DNA from: DASVTR01 sp036387475
GTDB taxonomy: Bacteria; Acidobacteriota; Blastocatellia; Pyrinomonadales; Pyrinomonadaceae
Direction: 5' to 3'
NCBI GenBank assembly: GCA_036387475.1
Contig: DASVTR010000013.1
Span: 372,001 to 436,000 of the forward strand
Length of the DNA stretch: 64,000 nucleotides
Below the pieces are notes generated by a model. It did not search any database. It saw nothing but the letters and a program-made list of their open reading frames with translations, and was not told the origin of the DNA. A program made the position numbers and the translations under genes. Numbering within the stretch: the stretch's first letter is position 1; each line of letters begins with the position of its first letter. This document shows, piece after piece, positions 43,554 through 52,877 of this stretch.

Positions 43554-46500
43554 ATGAACACCAAGCCACCGCCCAGAAGGCCACGCACACATCGCACTCT
43601 TGCGCTTGTGCTGCTATTAGCAGGTTTCTGTTCCGCCATGCTCGTCCTGAGCGCAACGCGCTCAACGCAGGCTGTCGGCGACATCCCGCGCATTCCCAAA
43701 CCCTCGCTCGTCCAACCCGCCGGCGCGCGTCCGCCCGAAAAAGACGTGCGCGGCATACACGGCGTCCCCCGTGGCACGGGCTTACGCACCCCAACCGCAG
43801 CACAGCTCAAAGCTTTGAATTTGTTGCAGTCGGTGGCAGGCACGACGCTTCGCGTTGACTATAACGGGTTGACCGCAACACCGCGTCACATGTTCAGCTA
43901 CAACGGCTACCTGACGCCGCCGAGCGCGGACACTCCCGAAAATATCGCGCGACAATTCCTGAGCCAGTGGAGAGGCATCTTCCGCTTTAGCGAAGAGGAT
44001 TTGACTAATCTACGCCTCAAGAGCCGCGCCACCTCGCCCGACATGGGCACGACCATCCTGCTCTTTGAGCAGCGCGTCAATAATCTGCCCGTCTATCACG
44101 GTGAGGTGCTCGTCAACGTCAACCGCACAGGCCAGATTTTGAGCGTCGGCCACGAAAGCTTTCCGCAGTTGTCTGTGACGAACAGCACCACCATCACGCC
44201 CGCCGCAGCCGTCACAGCCGCAGCCACAGACCTCGGCATCGCTGGCTTTACGCCGATTCCTGCGGGCACAGCACAGGTCTTGACGACCTACGGCGATTTA
44301 GCGCCTGAATACGTCGAAGGACAAAAGTTTACCAGCAACGGCGTCTTTACAGACGACATCGTTGTTACACGCGTAGTCTTTCCGCTCGGCAATCAGGGCC
44401 GCGAAGCCTACAAATTTATGCTCACCACGCCGCAGTATGAAGGCATCATGTGGGACAACATCGTGGACGCGCAGACGGGCGCTGTGCTCCGACGCATTAG
44501 CCTGACGGCGTTTCAAAGCGGAGGCGGCATAGGCCCTGGCCGTCGCGGAACATTCCGCCCGGACATACAGAATCGCCTCGAAGCGCAGAACGCTCCCGGC
44601 ACGGCACGGGCCAAAGTCTTCGATGCCATGCCGACAGCCCTATCAGGCAATAAAGGCTTCGGCAGGTCAACCGGCCCCGGCGACCCGCCGAATTACGCGT
44701 CCGACGCAACCACCACTCCCGCTGCCGCACGCGGCTTCCGCCAGAGCTTAGTCTTCAATCGCATTGAAAGCGCGTTAATCTATACCGTTCCGTTCGGGCA
44801 GGTCTTGCGCGGAATACCCGACGCGCAGAATCCTTCCGTCGAATCTCCGCTCGGCTGGTTTTACCTGCCGACAGATCAGAACGGTCAGGAGGTTGCAGAG
44901 AACAATAACACGCGTGCTTCAACGCGCGCTTACGGCTACGCCATGACGCCCGAAGCGCAGGCGCGCAATCTGGCGGCCAACTCTCCGACCGGAGACAAAA
45001 GCCAGCCGTTTTCCAGCACCCTCACTCCTTTAAGCCCGGCTATCACGCTCGCCGACGGACGCGTTCTCTCTTCCGCCATTGAGTCTAACTACACGGAAGG
45101 CAATAACGTGCTGGCGGCGGACGACCACGCCAATGATAACGAAGCCACGCACGGCATTCGCGGCTTTAGCGCCGGTCGTCAGTTCACGCAGAGCTTCTTC
45201 GATTTCATCAACTCCTACGAGTACGGCAACGTTGATGCAGAGGATGGCGTCTTCCCGCCCTCCACTTTCCCTGACGTGTATCCCGGCACGACCACGCTCT
45301 TCTACTACAACAACATCATGCACGACTATCTCTACAGCGTCGGCTTTACCGAATCCTTCTGGAACTTCCAGCAGGATAACTTCGGCAGAGGCGGGGCTGG
45401 CAAAGACGGCGTCAGCGCGCAGGTGCAGGATGGGTCGGGCACAGACAACGCTAACTTCGGGACACCGCCCGACGGCGGCACGCCCCGCATGCAAATGTAT
45501 CTCTTCAGAGAAGCCGGATTCGGACGACGCTCCGACGGCGACTTCGACTTCGACGTGGTAGCGCACGAGTTTTATCACGGCGTCTCTAACCGCTCGGTCG
45601 CCAAGGGCAGCGATGGCTGTCTAGGCGTCACGCTCGTCGGCGAATCCGGCGGGCAGGGCGAAGGCTGGTCAGACTACATCGCGGGTTCGATGACGGATGA
45701 CGATGCTGCCGGTGAATACGTCACAGGATTCTTCGACATAGCTATCCGTCGTTTGCCGATGACCAATTATCGCTGGTCTTACGGAGCTATCCGTGGCGGC
45801 ACGATGTTTCGCCGCGATCAGGGCGTGCCCGACGTTCTGGATAGTATTCCCTTTGAAGTGCATGATGTCGGCGAAGTCTGGGCCGCGACACTCTGGGACA
45901 TGCGCGAGTTACTGATTATGAAAGACCCGAACGCCATCTTTTTTGACGGCACGAGGCGTCTCGGTAACGGAACTAATTTCTACATCGGCTCGCGGCAAGT
46001 GAAATCCGTTGACACGCAACACCCGATTAACTATCGCTCATCTTTCAACACAAGTGACCCGGCGACTATCAACCCGAACGCGCACATCGTTCGTCCCGTC
46101 GCCATCGCTAACGAAATCAACACGCTGGGCCATCGCAACGGCCCGCTGGCAACAGCCGTTGTCAACGGCTCGGTGCTCTCCGACAAGCTCGTCTTGAAGG
46201 GGATGCAGATTTCGCCCTGCAATCCTTCGTTTGTTGATTCGCGCGACTCTATTCTGCTGGCCGACCGCGAGCTTAACGGCGGCGAGAATCGTGCGATTAT
46301 CTGGCGTGCCTTCGCCAGCCACGGCGTCGGCGTGCTCGCCACTTCGACGACGACCGCGGGCGACCCCGGCAGTCAATCCGCTCCGCAGGTGGTCGAAGAC
46401 TTCTCTGTTCCGGCTGGCGTCTCCTCTTGTGAGACGCTTGGGCCGCTGGCTCCACCGCCCTTCACGCTTGCCAACAACAATGCCAACAGCGTGACTATTA

Positions 46501-48632
46501 CAATCAACGGCGGCGTGCCTGTTCCGGGCGCAAACAAGTACATCATCAATCGCGCCAACAGCGCCGCCGGGCCATACACTCTGATAGCAGAGATTCCGGC
46601 ATCGCAGACCACTTACGAAGACAACAACGGCGGCAACGGTCTGCAAATCAATCAGACCTATTTCTATCAGGTGCGCGCCGCCCGCGATGCGGCGGGAGAT
46701 TGTGTCTCCGCATCGCTCACGCAATCAATCACCATCATCAACGGCCAATTCCTGTGCCCGGCTCCGACCTTCGTCGGCGTCAATCAAGTCTCCAATCCGG
46801 GGACGGGTGATCGTTTAATCATTAGCTGGTATCAGGCGCTCTCGGCCAATCCGCTGGCTAACATCGTGTACGACGTTTATCGTACCAACAAGGTGCAGCC
46901 CGCCAACGGCGCGCAAGAACCGACGTTTACGCCGACGGAAACCAACCGCATCGCCACGGGCATTCAGGGCACATCATTTGTTGACACGGGCCTCGTGACA
47001 GATCAGGTTCAGTACTACATAGTGCAGGCGCGCGATGTGAATTGCGGCAAGCTTGACACTCTTAACACAGGCAATCGGATTACCAGGTGGAACGCGCCGA
47101 CCGTCGCACAGTTGCAAGGCTCTCCGCCCTTCCCGCTGGAAAACTTTGAGGCGGCGACCGCCGATACACGATTTGTCCCGCCGCTCACCGAGTCTGGGAG
47201 CAACCCGGACAATGGAGTGGCAAATTTCCAACGCGTGACCGGCGTCGTCATGAGCAGCGGCGTTACATCTTCCGTCATGTTCGCGCCTGACTTTGATCCG
47301 GCGGATGATACGACGGGCGCAGGGAGCGACTTTTCAGCGCGCATCGGGCCGCTCACGCTGACGCCGACTTCAATCATGGAGTTTGATCATCGCATCGCAG
47401 CGGAGGCAAAGTTTGACGGCGGCGTGCTGGAGATTTCACTCGGCGACCCGACCTTTGCCAACTCGACGCCGTATCCTAACAACACTACGGTCTTCGATCT
47501 CGACCCGCACATCATCGACGGGCAATATAACGACAGGCTCGATGGCTCGCAGTTCGGCGTTATCCTTTCGCCGCTACAGGGGCGAAAGGCCTTCACCGGC
47601 GTCAAGGGCTTGCATCACACGCGCGTCTCGCTCGAAGCGTTTGCTCCGGGCAGATACCGGAACCCGTCGGGCCTGCCTGTTTTCATCCGCTTCCGCATGA
47701 CTTCGGATGTGGCGACATCGCTCGGCCCCGACAGCGGTTGGTACATAGACAACCTTGTCATCCACAACCTGCAACCACCGGCACAGCCTGCGGTGACACG
47801 GCACGCGGTCGGTGACTTTGACGGCGACAACAAGACGGACATCGCCATCTTCCGTCCATCCAACGGACTGTGGCACATCATTAACAGTTCGGATGGCACG
47901 AGCAGGACTCAGCAGTGGGGCGATGCCACCGATGTCATCACGCCTCGTGACTTCGACGGCGACGGCAGAGCAGACATTACTGTCTGGCGTCCGACGGAAG
48001 GCACTTGGTACATCCTACAGAGTTTTACCTCCACGGTTAGACTCCAACACTGGGGACAAAACAACGACCGTCCGATAGTAGCTTCATTCTATGATGAAGA
48101 CCGCAAGGCCGGGATTGCAGTCTGGCGCGGAAACGAAGGCAACTGGTATATCGTGCGCAGCACCGACGGCACGAGCCGCGTACAGAACTGGGGACTGGCG
48201 ACCGACCTGCCAGTGCCCGGCGATTACGACGGCGACGGCATCACCGATCTTGCCGTCTGGCGTGGAAGCGAAGGCAACTGGTACATCATACGCAGCAGCG
48301 CTGGCGGTATGGTCCAGAACTGGGGACTGCCCGGCGACCAGCCTGTGCCGGGTGACTATGACGGCGACGGCAAGACAGACATCGCCGTCTGGCGGCCCAA
48401 TGACGGTAACTGGTATATCATCCGCAGTTCGGGCGGAGGTGTGGTTCAGGGCTGGGGACAAAACGGCGACGAGCCTGTTCCCGGCGACTATGACGGCGAC
48501 GGTAAGACGGACATTGCCGTCTGGCGTGGAAACGAAGGCAACTGGTACATCCTCCAGAGCAGCGGAGGCGGCGTTCTTCGCTACCTCGGTCAAACGGGAG
48601 ATATTCCAGTGCCGTCGGCTTACATTCCTTAG
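43554..48632 (+). CDS. Secreted M36 (fungalysin-type) metalloprotease with FG-GAP repeats
   Basis: A 1692-residue secreted protein. Signal peptide about 1-41 (LALVLLLAGFCSAMLVLSAT). An FTP/PepSY-like propeptide region covers about 60-330. The M36 catalytic domain contains HEFYH at 671-675 with two zinc-binding histidines and the catalytic glutamate, followed by VSNRS and GEGWSDY with the third zinc ligand E703. About 955-1190 are fibronectin-III-like segments (YFYQVRAARDAAGD; IVYDVYRTNKVQPAN). A beta-rich region follows (1200-1415), then six FG-GAP repeats (1419-1690), ending PVPSAYIP. It probably digests extracellular protein. GGGAG ribosome-binding site 9 bases before ATG. Confidence 0.92.
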   Translation: MNTKPPPRRPRTHRTLALVLLLAGFCSAMLVLSATRSTQAVGDIPRIPKPSLVQPAGARPPEKDVRGIHGVPRGTGLRTPTAAQLKALNLLQSVAGTTLRVDYNGLTATPRHMFSYNGYLTPPSADTPENIARQFLSQWRGIFRFSEEDLTNLRLKSRATSPDMGTTILLFEQRVNNLPVYHGEVLVNVNRTGQILSVGHESFPQLSVTNSTTITPAAAVTAAATDLGIAGFTPIPAGTAQVLTTYGDLAPEYVEGQKFTSNGVFTDDIVVTRVVFPLGNQGREAYKFMLTTPQYEGIMWDNIVDAQTGAVLRRISLTAFQSGGGIGPGRRGTFRPDIQNRLEAQNAPGTARAKVFDAMPTALSGNKGFGRSTGPGDPPNYASDATTTPAAARGFRQSLVFNRIESALIYTVPFGQVLRGIPDAQNPSVESPLGWFYLPTDQNGQEVAENNNTRASTRAYGYAMTPEAQARNLAANSPTGDKSQPFSSTLTPLSPAITLADGRVLSSAIESNYTEGNNVLAADDHANDNEATHGIRGFSAGRQFTQSFFDFINSYEYGNVDAEDGVFPPSTFPDVYPGTTTLFYYNNIMHDYLYSVGFTESFWNFQQDNFGRGGAGKDGVSAQVQDGSGTDNANFGTPPDGGTPRMQMYLFREAGFGRRSDGDFDFDVVAHEFYHGVSNRSVAKGSDGCLGVTLVGESGGQGEGWSDYIAGSMTDDDAAGEYVTGFFDIAIRRLPMTNYRWSYGAIRGGTMFRRDQGVPDVLDSIPFEVHDVGEVWAATLWDMRELLIMKDPNAIFFDGTRRLGNGTNFYIGSRQVKSVDTQHPINYRSSFNTSDPATINPNAHIVRPVAIANEINTLGHRNGPLATAVVNGSVLSDKLVLKGMQISPCNPSFVDSRDSILLADRELNGGENRAIIWRAFASHGVGVLATSTTTAGDPGSQSAPQVVEDFSVPAGVSSCETLGPLAPPPFTLANNNANSVTITINGGVPVPGANKYIINRANSAAGPYTLIAEIPASQTTYEDNNGGNGLQINQTYFYQVRAARDAAGDCVSASLTQSITIINGQFLCPAPTFVGVNQVSNPGTGDRLIISWYQALSANPLANIVYDVYRTNKVQPANGAQEPTFTPTETNRIATGIQGTSFVDTGLVTDQVQYYIVQARDVNCGKLDTLNTGNRITRWNAPTVAQLQGSPPFPLENFEAATADTRFVPPLTESGSNPDNGVANFQRVTGVVMSSGVTSSVMFAPDFDPADDTTGAGSDFSARIGPLTLTPTSIMEFDHRIAAEAKFDGGVLEISLGDPTFANSTPYPNNTTVFDLDPHIIDGQYNDRLDGSQFGVILSPLQGRKAFTGVKGLHHTRVSLEAFAPGRYRNPSGLPVFIRFRMTSDVATSLGPDSGWYIDNLVIHNLQPPAQPAVTRHAVGDFDGDNKTDIAIFRPSNGLWHIINSSDGTSRTQQWGDATDVITPRDFDGDGRADITVWRPTEGTWYILQSFTSTVRLQHWGQNNDRPIVASFYDEDRKAGIAVWRGNEGNWYIVRSTDGTSRVQNWGLATDLPVPGDYDGDGITDLAVWRGSEGNWYIIRSSAGGMVQNWGLPGDQPVPGDYDGDGKTDIAVWRPNDGNWYIIRSSGGGVVQGWGQNGDEPVPGDYDGDGKTDIAVWRGNEGNWYILQSSGGGVLRYLGQTGDIPVPSAYIP
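47808..48626 (+). repeat. Six FG-GAP/VCBS repeats in the M36 protease
   Basis: Six repeats of about 44-47 residues, similar to those in the S8 protease and with the same number. Repeats 4-6 are nearly uniform (PGDYDGDGKTDIAVWR). Repeat 3 is degenerate, with SFYDEDRKAGIAVWR where the calcium loop should read D-x-D-G-D-G. Confidence 0.85.
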
Positions 48633-48721
48633 CCAAACGTCGCTGCCCGCTTGAAGGGTCGTCGCCGCGAGTAGAAGTTTAGAGGCGGCCACTGCCCTTC
48701 ATGCTCCGGCAGAAAACTAAG

Positions 48722-48766
48722 AAGGACTGCGAAAGAGCGGCTCGAATGCCTTTCGCAGTCCTTTTT
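48722..48766 (+). terminator. Intrinsic terminator after the M36 protease gene, possibly bidirectional
   Basis: AAGGACTGCGAAAG (48722-48735) pairs perfectly with CTTTCGCAGTCCTT (48750-48763), followed on the plus strand by a T-run (48762-48766). On the minus strand the hairpin is followed by CTTAGTTTTC, weaker but T-rich, so it may also serve the convergent HD-GYP gene ending at 48802. Confidence 0.9.
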
Positions 48767-48801
48767 GTGTGTTCGAGAGTTTGGATTACCGTCGCCGCTA
48801 A

Positions 48802-50070
48802 TTAAGCGTGACCGGCGACAGTGCTGTGAGCGCGCGATTCAAGTTCGTCGATTAACTCTACGAGCAGCGAGACTGTGCGCTCCGGGTCGATGTAGCCTTT
48901 GCCCAAGAGCTTATGTATGCGGCGGTCTTTCGTCTCATTGCGCGCCTCTTTTAAGATCGCGCGGCAGAGCGCAGTAACCACATCGCGGTCAAACTGCTTG
49001 TCCGTGTTGCGGCGGAAATCCTCTATCACATCTTCCATCGAGCGTCGTCTTTTGTACGGGCGGTCGGTCGTCATCGCGTCAAAGGAATCGGCCAGCGCAA
49101 CGATTTTAGCGCCGGGAGGAATCTCGTCGGCGGTCAAACCGTCAGGGTAGCCGCGTCCGTCCGGGCGCTCGTGATGATAACGCGCCATCAAGGATATGTC
49201 CGCGTAAGGATGACGAATCGGCGAGAGGATTTCATAACCGGCTGCCGGATGACGATTCAATTCGCTCGATTGTTTGGCGTCAATCTGGTAAGGAGCGTTG
49301 AGAATGTCGCGCTCGACGACGAGTTTGCCGATGTCGTGCAGATAACCCGCAATCGAGATGCCTTCTATCTCTTCGTCGCTCCAACCCATCTCGCGCGCGA
49401 TGATCTCGCTGTATTTACCGACGCGCTCCGAATGCCCCTGCGTATACTTGTCTTTACAATCAATGGCGGCGGCGAAAGCGCGCACAGTGTCTTTGTAGAT
49501 TTCGCGCATCCCCTCGTAGAGACCGCGATTCTCAGCGGCACGTCGTTCGAGTTCCGCCAGCAGGCGATGCGTGTGCATCCCGACACCTATGTGACGCGCC
49601 ATAGAGCAGACCACTTCGCGGTCTTCTGCCGTAAAGCTCTCGTCGCTCGCTTTGCCGCCGAGCAGGACAAGACCAATCAGGTTTCCGCGCACGACCAGCG
49701 GCACAAGCAGTTGCACGCTGAGATGGTCGAGCACGTCCTTGTGATTTTCAGCGAAACGGACGAAAGCAGGAGTCTTCACATCTCGCGTCAGCCCGCAGAG
49801 ACCGAGGCCGAGCAAGCCTTCGACATCTTCCTTATCAAGCTCTAAATCCTGTTCGGCTTCTTCACCTCGTCCGCGCACGGCGACGAAGCGCAAGAGTTGC
49901 TCGTCCGCCACGTATTCGGCGATAGCTCCACGACGGATTGCCAGCGTGCCGAGCAGCATATGCAGGGATGCCCGCATCATTTCCTCGAAATCGCTGGTGT
50001 CTGCAATCTCCTGCCCCAGGTCTGCGAGCGCAGCGAAAGTGTGAATCAGCTTTTGCATATTTTCTCGCAT
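48802..50070 (-). CDS. GAF-HD-GYP c-di-GMP phosphodiesterase
   Basis: A 422-residue cytoplasmic signalling protein. An N-terminal GAF domain (about 5-180) includes VPLVVRGNLIGLVLLGGKAS, which fits the GAF core. A coiled-coil linker (AELERRAAENRGLYEGMREI) leads to the HD-GYP domain (about 195-400) with YLHDIGKLVVE (H245, D246), NRHPAAGYEIL, YHHERPDGRGYPDGL (the H-H-E and G-Y-P parts) and IVALADSFDAMTTDRPYKR. All metal- and substrate-binding motifs look intact, so it should hydrolyse c-di-GMP. The ATG at 50070 follows the STAS gene stop by 14 bases; a TTG at 50088 is less likely. It is the last gene of the signalling module. Confidence 0.9.
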   Translation of the reverse strand: MRENMQKLIHTFAALADLGQEIADTSDFEEMMRASLHMLLGTLAIRRGAIAEYVADEQLLRFVAVRGRGEEAEQDLELDKEDVEGLLGLGLCGLTRDVKTPAFVRFAENHKDVLDHLSVQLLVPLVVRGNLIGLVLLGGKASDESFTAEDREVVCSMARHIGVGMHTHRLLAELERRAAENRGLYEGMREIYKDTVRAFAAAIDCKDKYTQGHSERVGKYSEIIAREMGWSDEEIEGISIAGYLHDIGKLVVERDILNAPYQIDAKQSSELNRHPAAGYEILSPIRHPYADISLMARYHHERPDGRGYPDGLTADEIPPGAKIVALADSFDAMTTDRPYKRRRSMEDVIEDFRRNTDKQFDRDVVTALCRAILKEARNETKDRRIHKLLGKGYIDPERTVSLLVELIDELESRAHSTVAGHA

Positions 50071-50084
50071 CGCTATTTCACATC

Positions 50085-50474
50085 TCAATGGCCTGCGGCT
50101 TCCGGCGTGGAGGCAAACTCAGAAAGCGTCTGAAGAGCTTCCTGCTCATCCTTCGCCAGCGCGACGTGTCGCGTCAGGCCGAGCATCTCAAAGAGTTCAA
50201 CGGTCGTCTTATTCACGTCTGAAAAGACGAGTTGAGCGCCCGTCGCTTCCGCCGCGTCAATCACGCCGAGCAGAATAGAGATGCCGATGCTATTGACCAG
50301 CCCTGTCTCTCTGAAATTGATAACGAGCGCGCGGCAGCCCGCCGCCAGTTGCCTGCGGCACTCGCGCTCGACGCGTTCGCCGCTCAGCTTGTTCAGATAA
50401 TCCCCGGCGTAAATCACGGCCATCTCTCCAATGCAACGCGAGTGCACCGGATTGGTCGCGGTTGATTCAGCCAT
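50085..50474 (-). CDS. STAS-domain anti-sigma factor antagonist
   Basis: A 129-residue single STAS domain protein like RsbV/SpoIIAA. Core motifs: MAVIYAGDYLNKLSGERVE, RALVINFRETGLVNSIGISI and VFSDVNKTTVELFEMLGLTR. The site equivalent to the phosphorylated serine is S62 within N61-S62-I-G; the usual preceding aspartate is asparagine, but the serine is kept. It should bind the RsbW-type kinase encoded immediately upstream in its unphosphorylated form. The gene follows the STAND-HATPase gene after a 114-base gap that contains a palindromic repeat. Confidence 0.88.
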   Translation of the reverse strand: MAESTATNPVHSRCIGEMAVIYAGDYLNKLSGERVERECRRQLAAGCRALVINFRETGLVNSIGISILLGVIDAAEATGAQLVFSDVNKTTVELFEMLGLTRHVALAKDEQEALQTLSEFASTPEAAGH

Positions 50475-50532
50475 TGCAGTAAGCCCCTCTCTTACTTGAA
50501 ATGGACAATCTTTGTGGTCGGGAGAGTTAGTG

Positions 50533-50596
50533 AATCGTAAATGGTAAATCGCGTTCTGGACGCGACTTTAAAATTATCAAGCGGCCATTTACGATT
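50533..50596. repeat. Intergenic palindrome, type C (GTAAATGG family)
   Basis: AATCGTAAATGG (50533-50544) is the exact reverse complement of CCATTTACGATT (50585-50596). Inside the spacer a second hairpin pairs TCGCGT (50549-50554) with ACGCGA (50560-50565). The right arm overlaps the stop and the last two codons of the HATPase gene (stop 50589-50591), so part of the repeat is coding. Different in sequence from types A and B but again at a 3' gene end. Confidence 0.8.
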
Positions 50597-52877
50597 TACG
50601 CAAATACTTCGTCATCCGCAGGCGCGTGCCATCGTCAACACGTTCGAACTCAACTTCGTCCATCAAGCTCTTGATGAGCTTGAGTCCCCAGCCGCGCCGT
50701 TCTTTGGTCGCATCAAGCGCGCCGTTGCCGTTCTCTTGCGGGATGCCGTTATCGCTATTGGGAGAGCTTAAACCGGGCGGCACCACTCCGCGACTGGAAA
50801 CCGTGACTACTAATCTATCACTTTCTACGCGAAAACGTTGATAAATTTTTCTGTCGGGGCTGAGACTGTGCTCCGATGCGTTGATGCAGGCTTCGACGAG
50901 CGCCGTCTTGATTTGATTGATGGCTTCGGGTTGAAAGTCTATCCGGCGCGCAATCTGCTCGACCGTATGGGCGGCAATCAATTCCGTATCGTCGCCCATC
51001 GGTATCACCATCTCAAACTCGTCGGACGCAATTTCGGTCTTTGCAGAAGACGAATCCTGGCTGAGCCGCGCTGCCAGCAGTTCCAACTGGCGGCGGCTCG
51101 AAGAGTAAGCCCCGCGCTCCGTTAACAACTCGCTCGCTTCCGAAGAGAATCCTTCGCGCGAGACGAGCCAGAGACGCACGCGCTGAAAACCGCAAACGCG
51201 CGCCAGTCCCATCAAGCGGTCACACCAGATTTCTGTTAGCCCACGCCCCGCTTCAAGCTTCGACTCTATCTCCGCAGCCATCCAGACGACTTCGTTCGTC
51301 TCCGTATAACTACCGGCGTCAAATCCATGCGCGATGGCACAGCGTTCTTCATCGCAGGCGGCCTGCATTGACGGATGAAAGGCAGCGCCGCTTGCAACGT
51401 GAACAATCTGGGGCAGCCGCACAAGCTCCGTCTCAGCATCCAGACCGGCGACAGTCTCTTGCAATTCAACACCCTTGTAGGATTGGCTGAAGCGGTCGTA
51501 GTGCAGAAGGCTGGCGGGCACGCGCTGGCAGTTGAAGCCCGACATTAGCTCGCGCAATCCGAGCGCCGCCGCGCGACGATAATGACGCGCCATCGTTTGC
51601 GGCGCGCGCTTCATGGTTTCAATCAATGTATCGGCGACAACGAGAGCGCGCGAGTCGCCAGCAACGTCCAAGCGATAACGAGTCCGCAGGTAATCCTTCC
51701 AAACGAGAGATTCGTTATTGACTTCGACGAAGTTGGCGTCGAGGCTCGCCAGTTCATGCACGTGCAACGCCTGTGTCAGATGTTGAAACTGCTCTGCTTC
51801 GAGGTTGAGCTTCTTGCGCCAATTTTCTAACAGGATTTTGCCCTTGTCACTGCTCGCCGATTCATGCAGCAGGCGAACCAGCGCGCGGCGTGTGACCGTC
51901 TGCGGAGCAATCTGCTCAAGAATCGAAGCGCAGTGGCGGTGAATAGCCCCACCCATCAATTCATCAACGTAGAGTTGCTGGCAGTGGCGAAAACTGTCGA
52001 GAGGGCGATGCTGGTCGTGCGCCGCGCGGATTAAGGCCGTGATGAAAAAGGGGCTGCCATCGAATTGCTGAACGATGAGGTCGCGCGTTTGCTCGTTGAT
52101 AGTTACCTCGCGGCGGCGCGCGACATGCTCGGCCAGTGCGCGCGCATCCTCGTCAGTCAGTCTATCAAGGCGAACAACGTCTGCATCCTCAATACCGCCC
52201 GGCACGCGCTGGACGATGTTTAAGACCATTCGTCGCAGCCCTGAGAAAACGTAAGACGAAGGCGATTGTCTTAAGGCTTGCACAAACTCTGCGCCGAGCG
52301 CGAGCGTGCCGTTCAAGTGCTCTGCCATCTGCACCGTGTCGAGCATTTGAAAGACGAGCACGCCGCGAGCGGCAGCCCTCTGCGGAGCGCTGAGGCAGAA
52401 GCGAACCAAGGCTCTTTCGTCGCCGCGCGTGCGCTCGTGCTCGTAATTTTCTATCAGTCGCTCTATCCATTCATAATCGGCGGGCGGCGATAATTCCAGC
52501 CAGTCCTTATGCGTCAGCGTGGCATGGCAGAGCGACGGCTCGTTGCGGCGAAAGGCTATGTATTGCTGTAGGAAATTGTGTAAGAAATGTCGTGCGATGC
52601 CGCTCGCGGTCTTTTCGGCGCGCGTCAACGCAAAGTGGATGGGCAGCGCCGCGCCTTGCTGTCGGAACAACTCGTCGTAAGCCTGACGCAGAAGCTCTGA
52701 CACTCCGGCAGAGGGCGCAAGCAACAAGAGCAGTCCGCGTCCCTTCTCGCCGCGCGCGGCGTGGCGCAGGATGTTCGCAAGCTCGCTGGAGCGCCCGACG
52801 AATTCCTCCGGCGCGACCCGGCCAAGAATGCGCCGCTCGCCGGGTTCGTCAAATGGAGTTATGGGCGGCATTGCCAT
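50589..52877 (-). CDS. STAND-like domain fused to an RsbW-type serine kinase (HATPase) domain
   Basis: A 762-residue protein. The first half resembles a STAND/AAA module: VGRSSELANILRH (about 27-39), a P-loop position reading LLLAPSAGVSELL (about 52-63) without the usual G-K-S/T, ARGVLVFQMLD at Walker B, and DGSPFFITAL at the GxP position. A long alpha-helical part follows, possibly repeat-like. The C-terminal about 130 residues are an RsbW-like HATPase: LVEACINASEHS as N-box (E662) and RRGWGLKLIKSLMDEV as G2 box. It should phosphorylate the STAS protein encoded next to it. The start (52877 or 52871) overlaps the upstream GGDEF gene by about 29 bases; longer frames are rejected. Confidence 0.78.
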   Translation of the reverse strand: MAMPPITPFDEPGERRILGRVAPEEFVGRSSELANILRHAARGEKGRGLLLLLAPSAGVSELLRQAYDELFRQQGAALPIHFALTRAEKTASGIARHFLHNFLQQYIAFRRNEPSLCHATLTHKDWLELSPPADYEWIERLIENYEHERTRGDERALVRFCLSAPQRAAARGVLVFQMLDTVQMAEHLNGTLALGAEFVQALRQSPSSYVFSGLRRMVLNIVQRVPGGIEDADVVRLDRLTDEDARALAEHVARRREVTINEQTRDLIVQQFDGSPFFITALIRAAHDQHRPLDSFRHCQQLYVDELMGGAIHRHCASILEQIAPQTVTRRALVRLLHESASSDKGKILLENWRKKLNLEAEQFQHLTQALHVHELASLDANFVEVNNESLVWKDYLRTRYRLDVAGDSRALVVADTLIETMKRAPQTMARHYRRAAALGLRELMSGFNCQRVPASLLHYDRFSQSYKGVELQETVAGLDAETELVRLPQIVHVASGAAFHPSMQAACDEERCAIAHGFDAGSYTETNEVVWMAAEIESKLEAGRGLTEIWCDRLMGLARVCGFQRVRLWLVSREGFSSEASELLTERGAYSSSRRQLELLAARLSQDSSSAKTEIASDEFEMVIPMGDDTELIAAHTVEQIARRIDFQPEAINQIKTALVEACINASEHSLSPDRKIYQRFRVESDRLVVTVSSRGVVPPGLSSPNSDNGIPQENGNGALDATKERRGWGLKLIKSLMDEVEFERVDDGTRLRMTKYLRKS

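Noticed and set aside
42118..48626. FG-GAP repeats as an assembly artefact
   Set aside because: The blades differ clearly at DNA and protein level and both genes have intact ends.
50280..50310. Loss of the STAS phosphorylation site
   Set aside because: The motif is N-S-I-G rather than D-S-x-G, but the serine after the first residue is kept, so the site is not lost.
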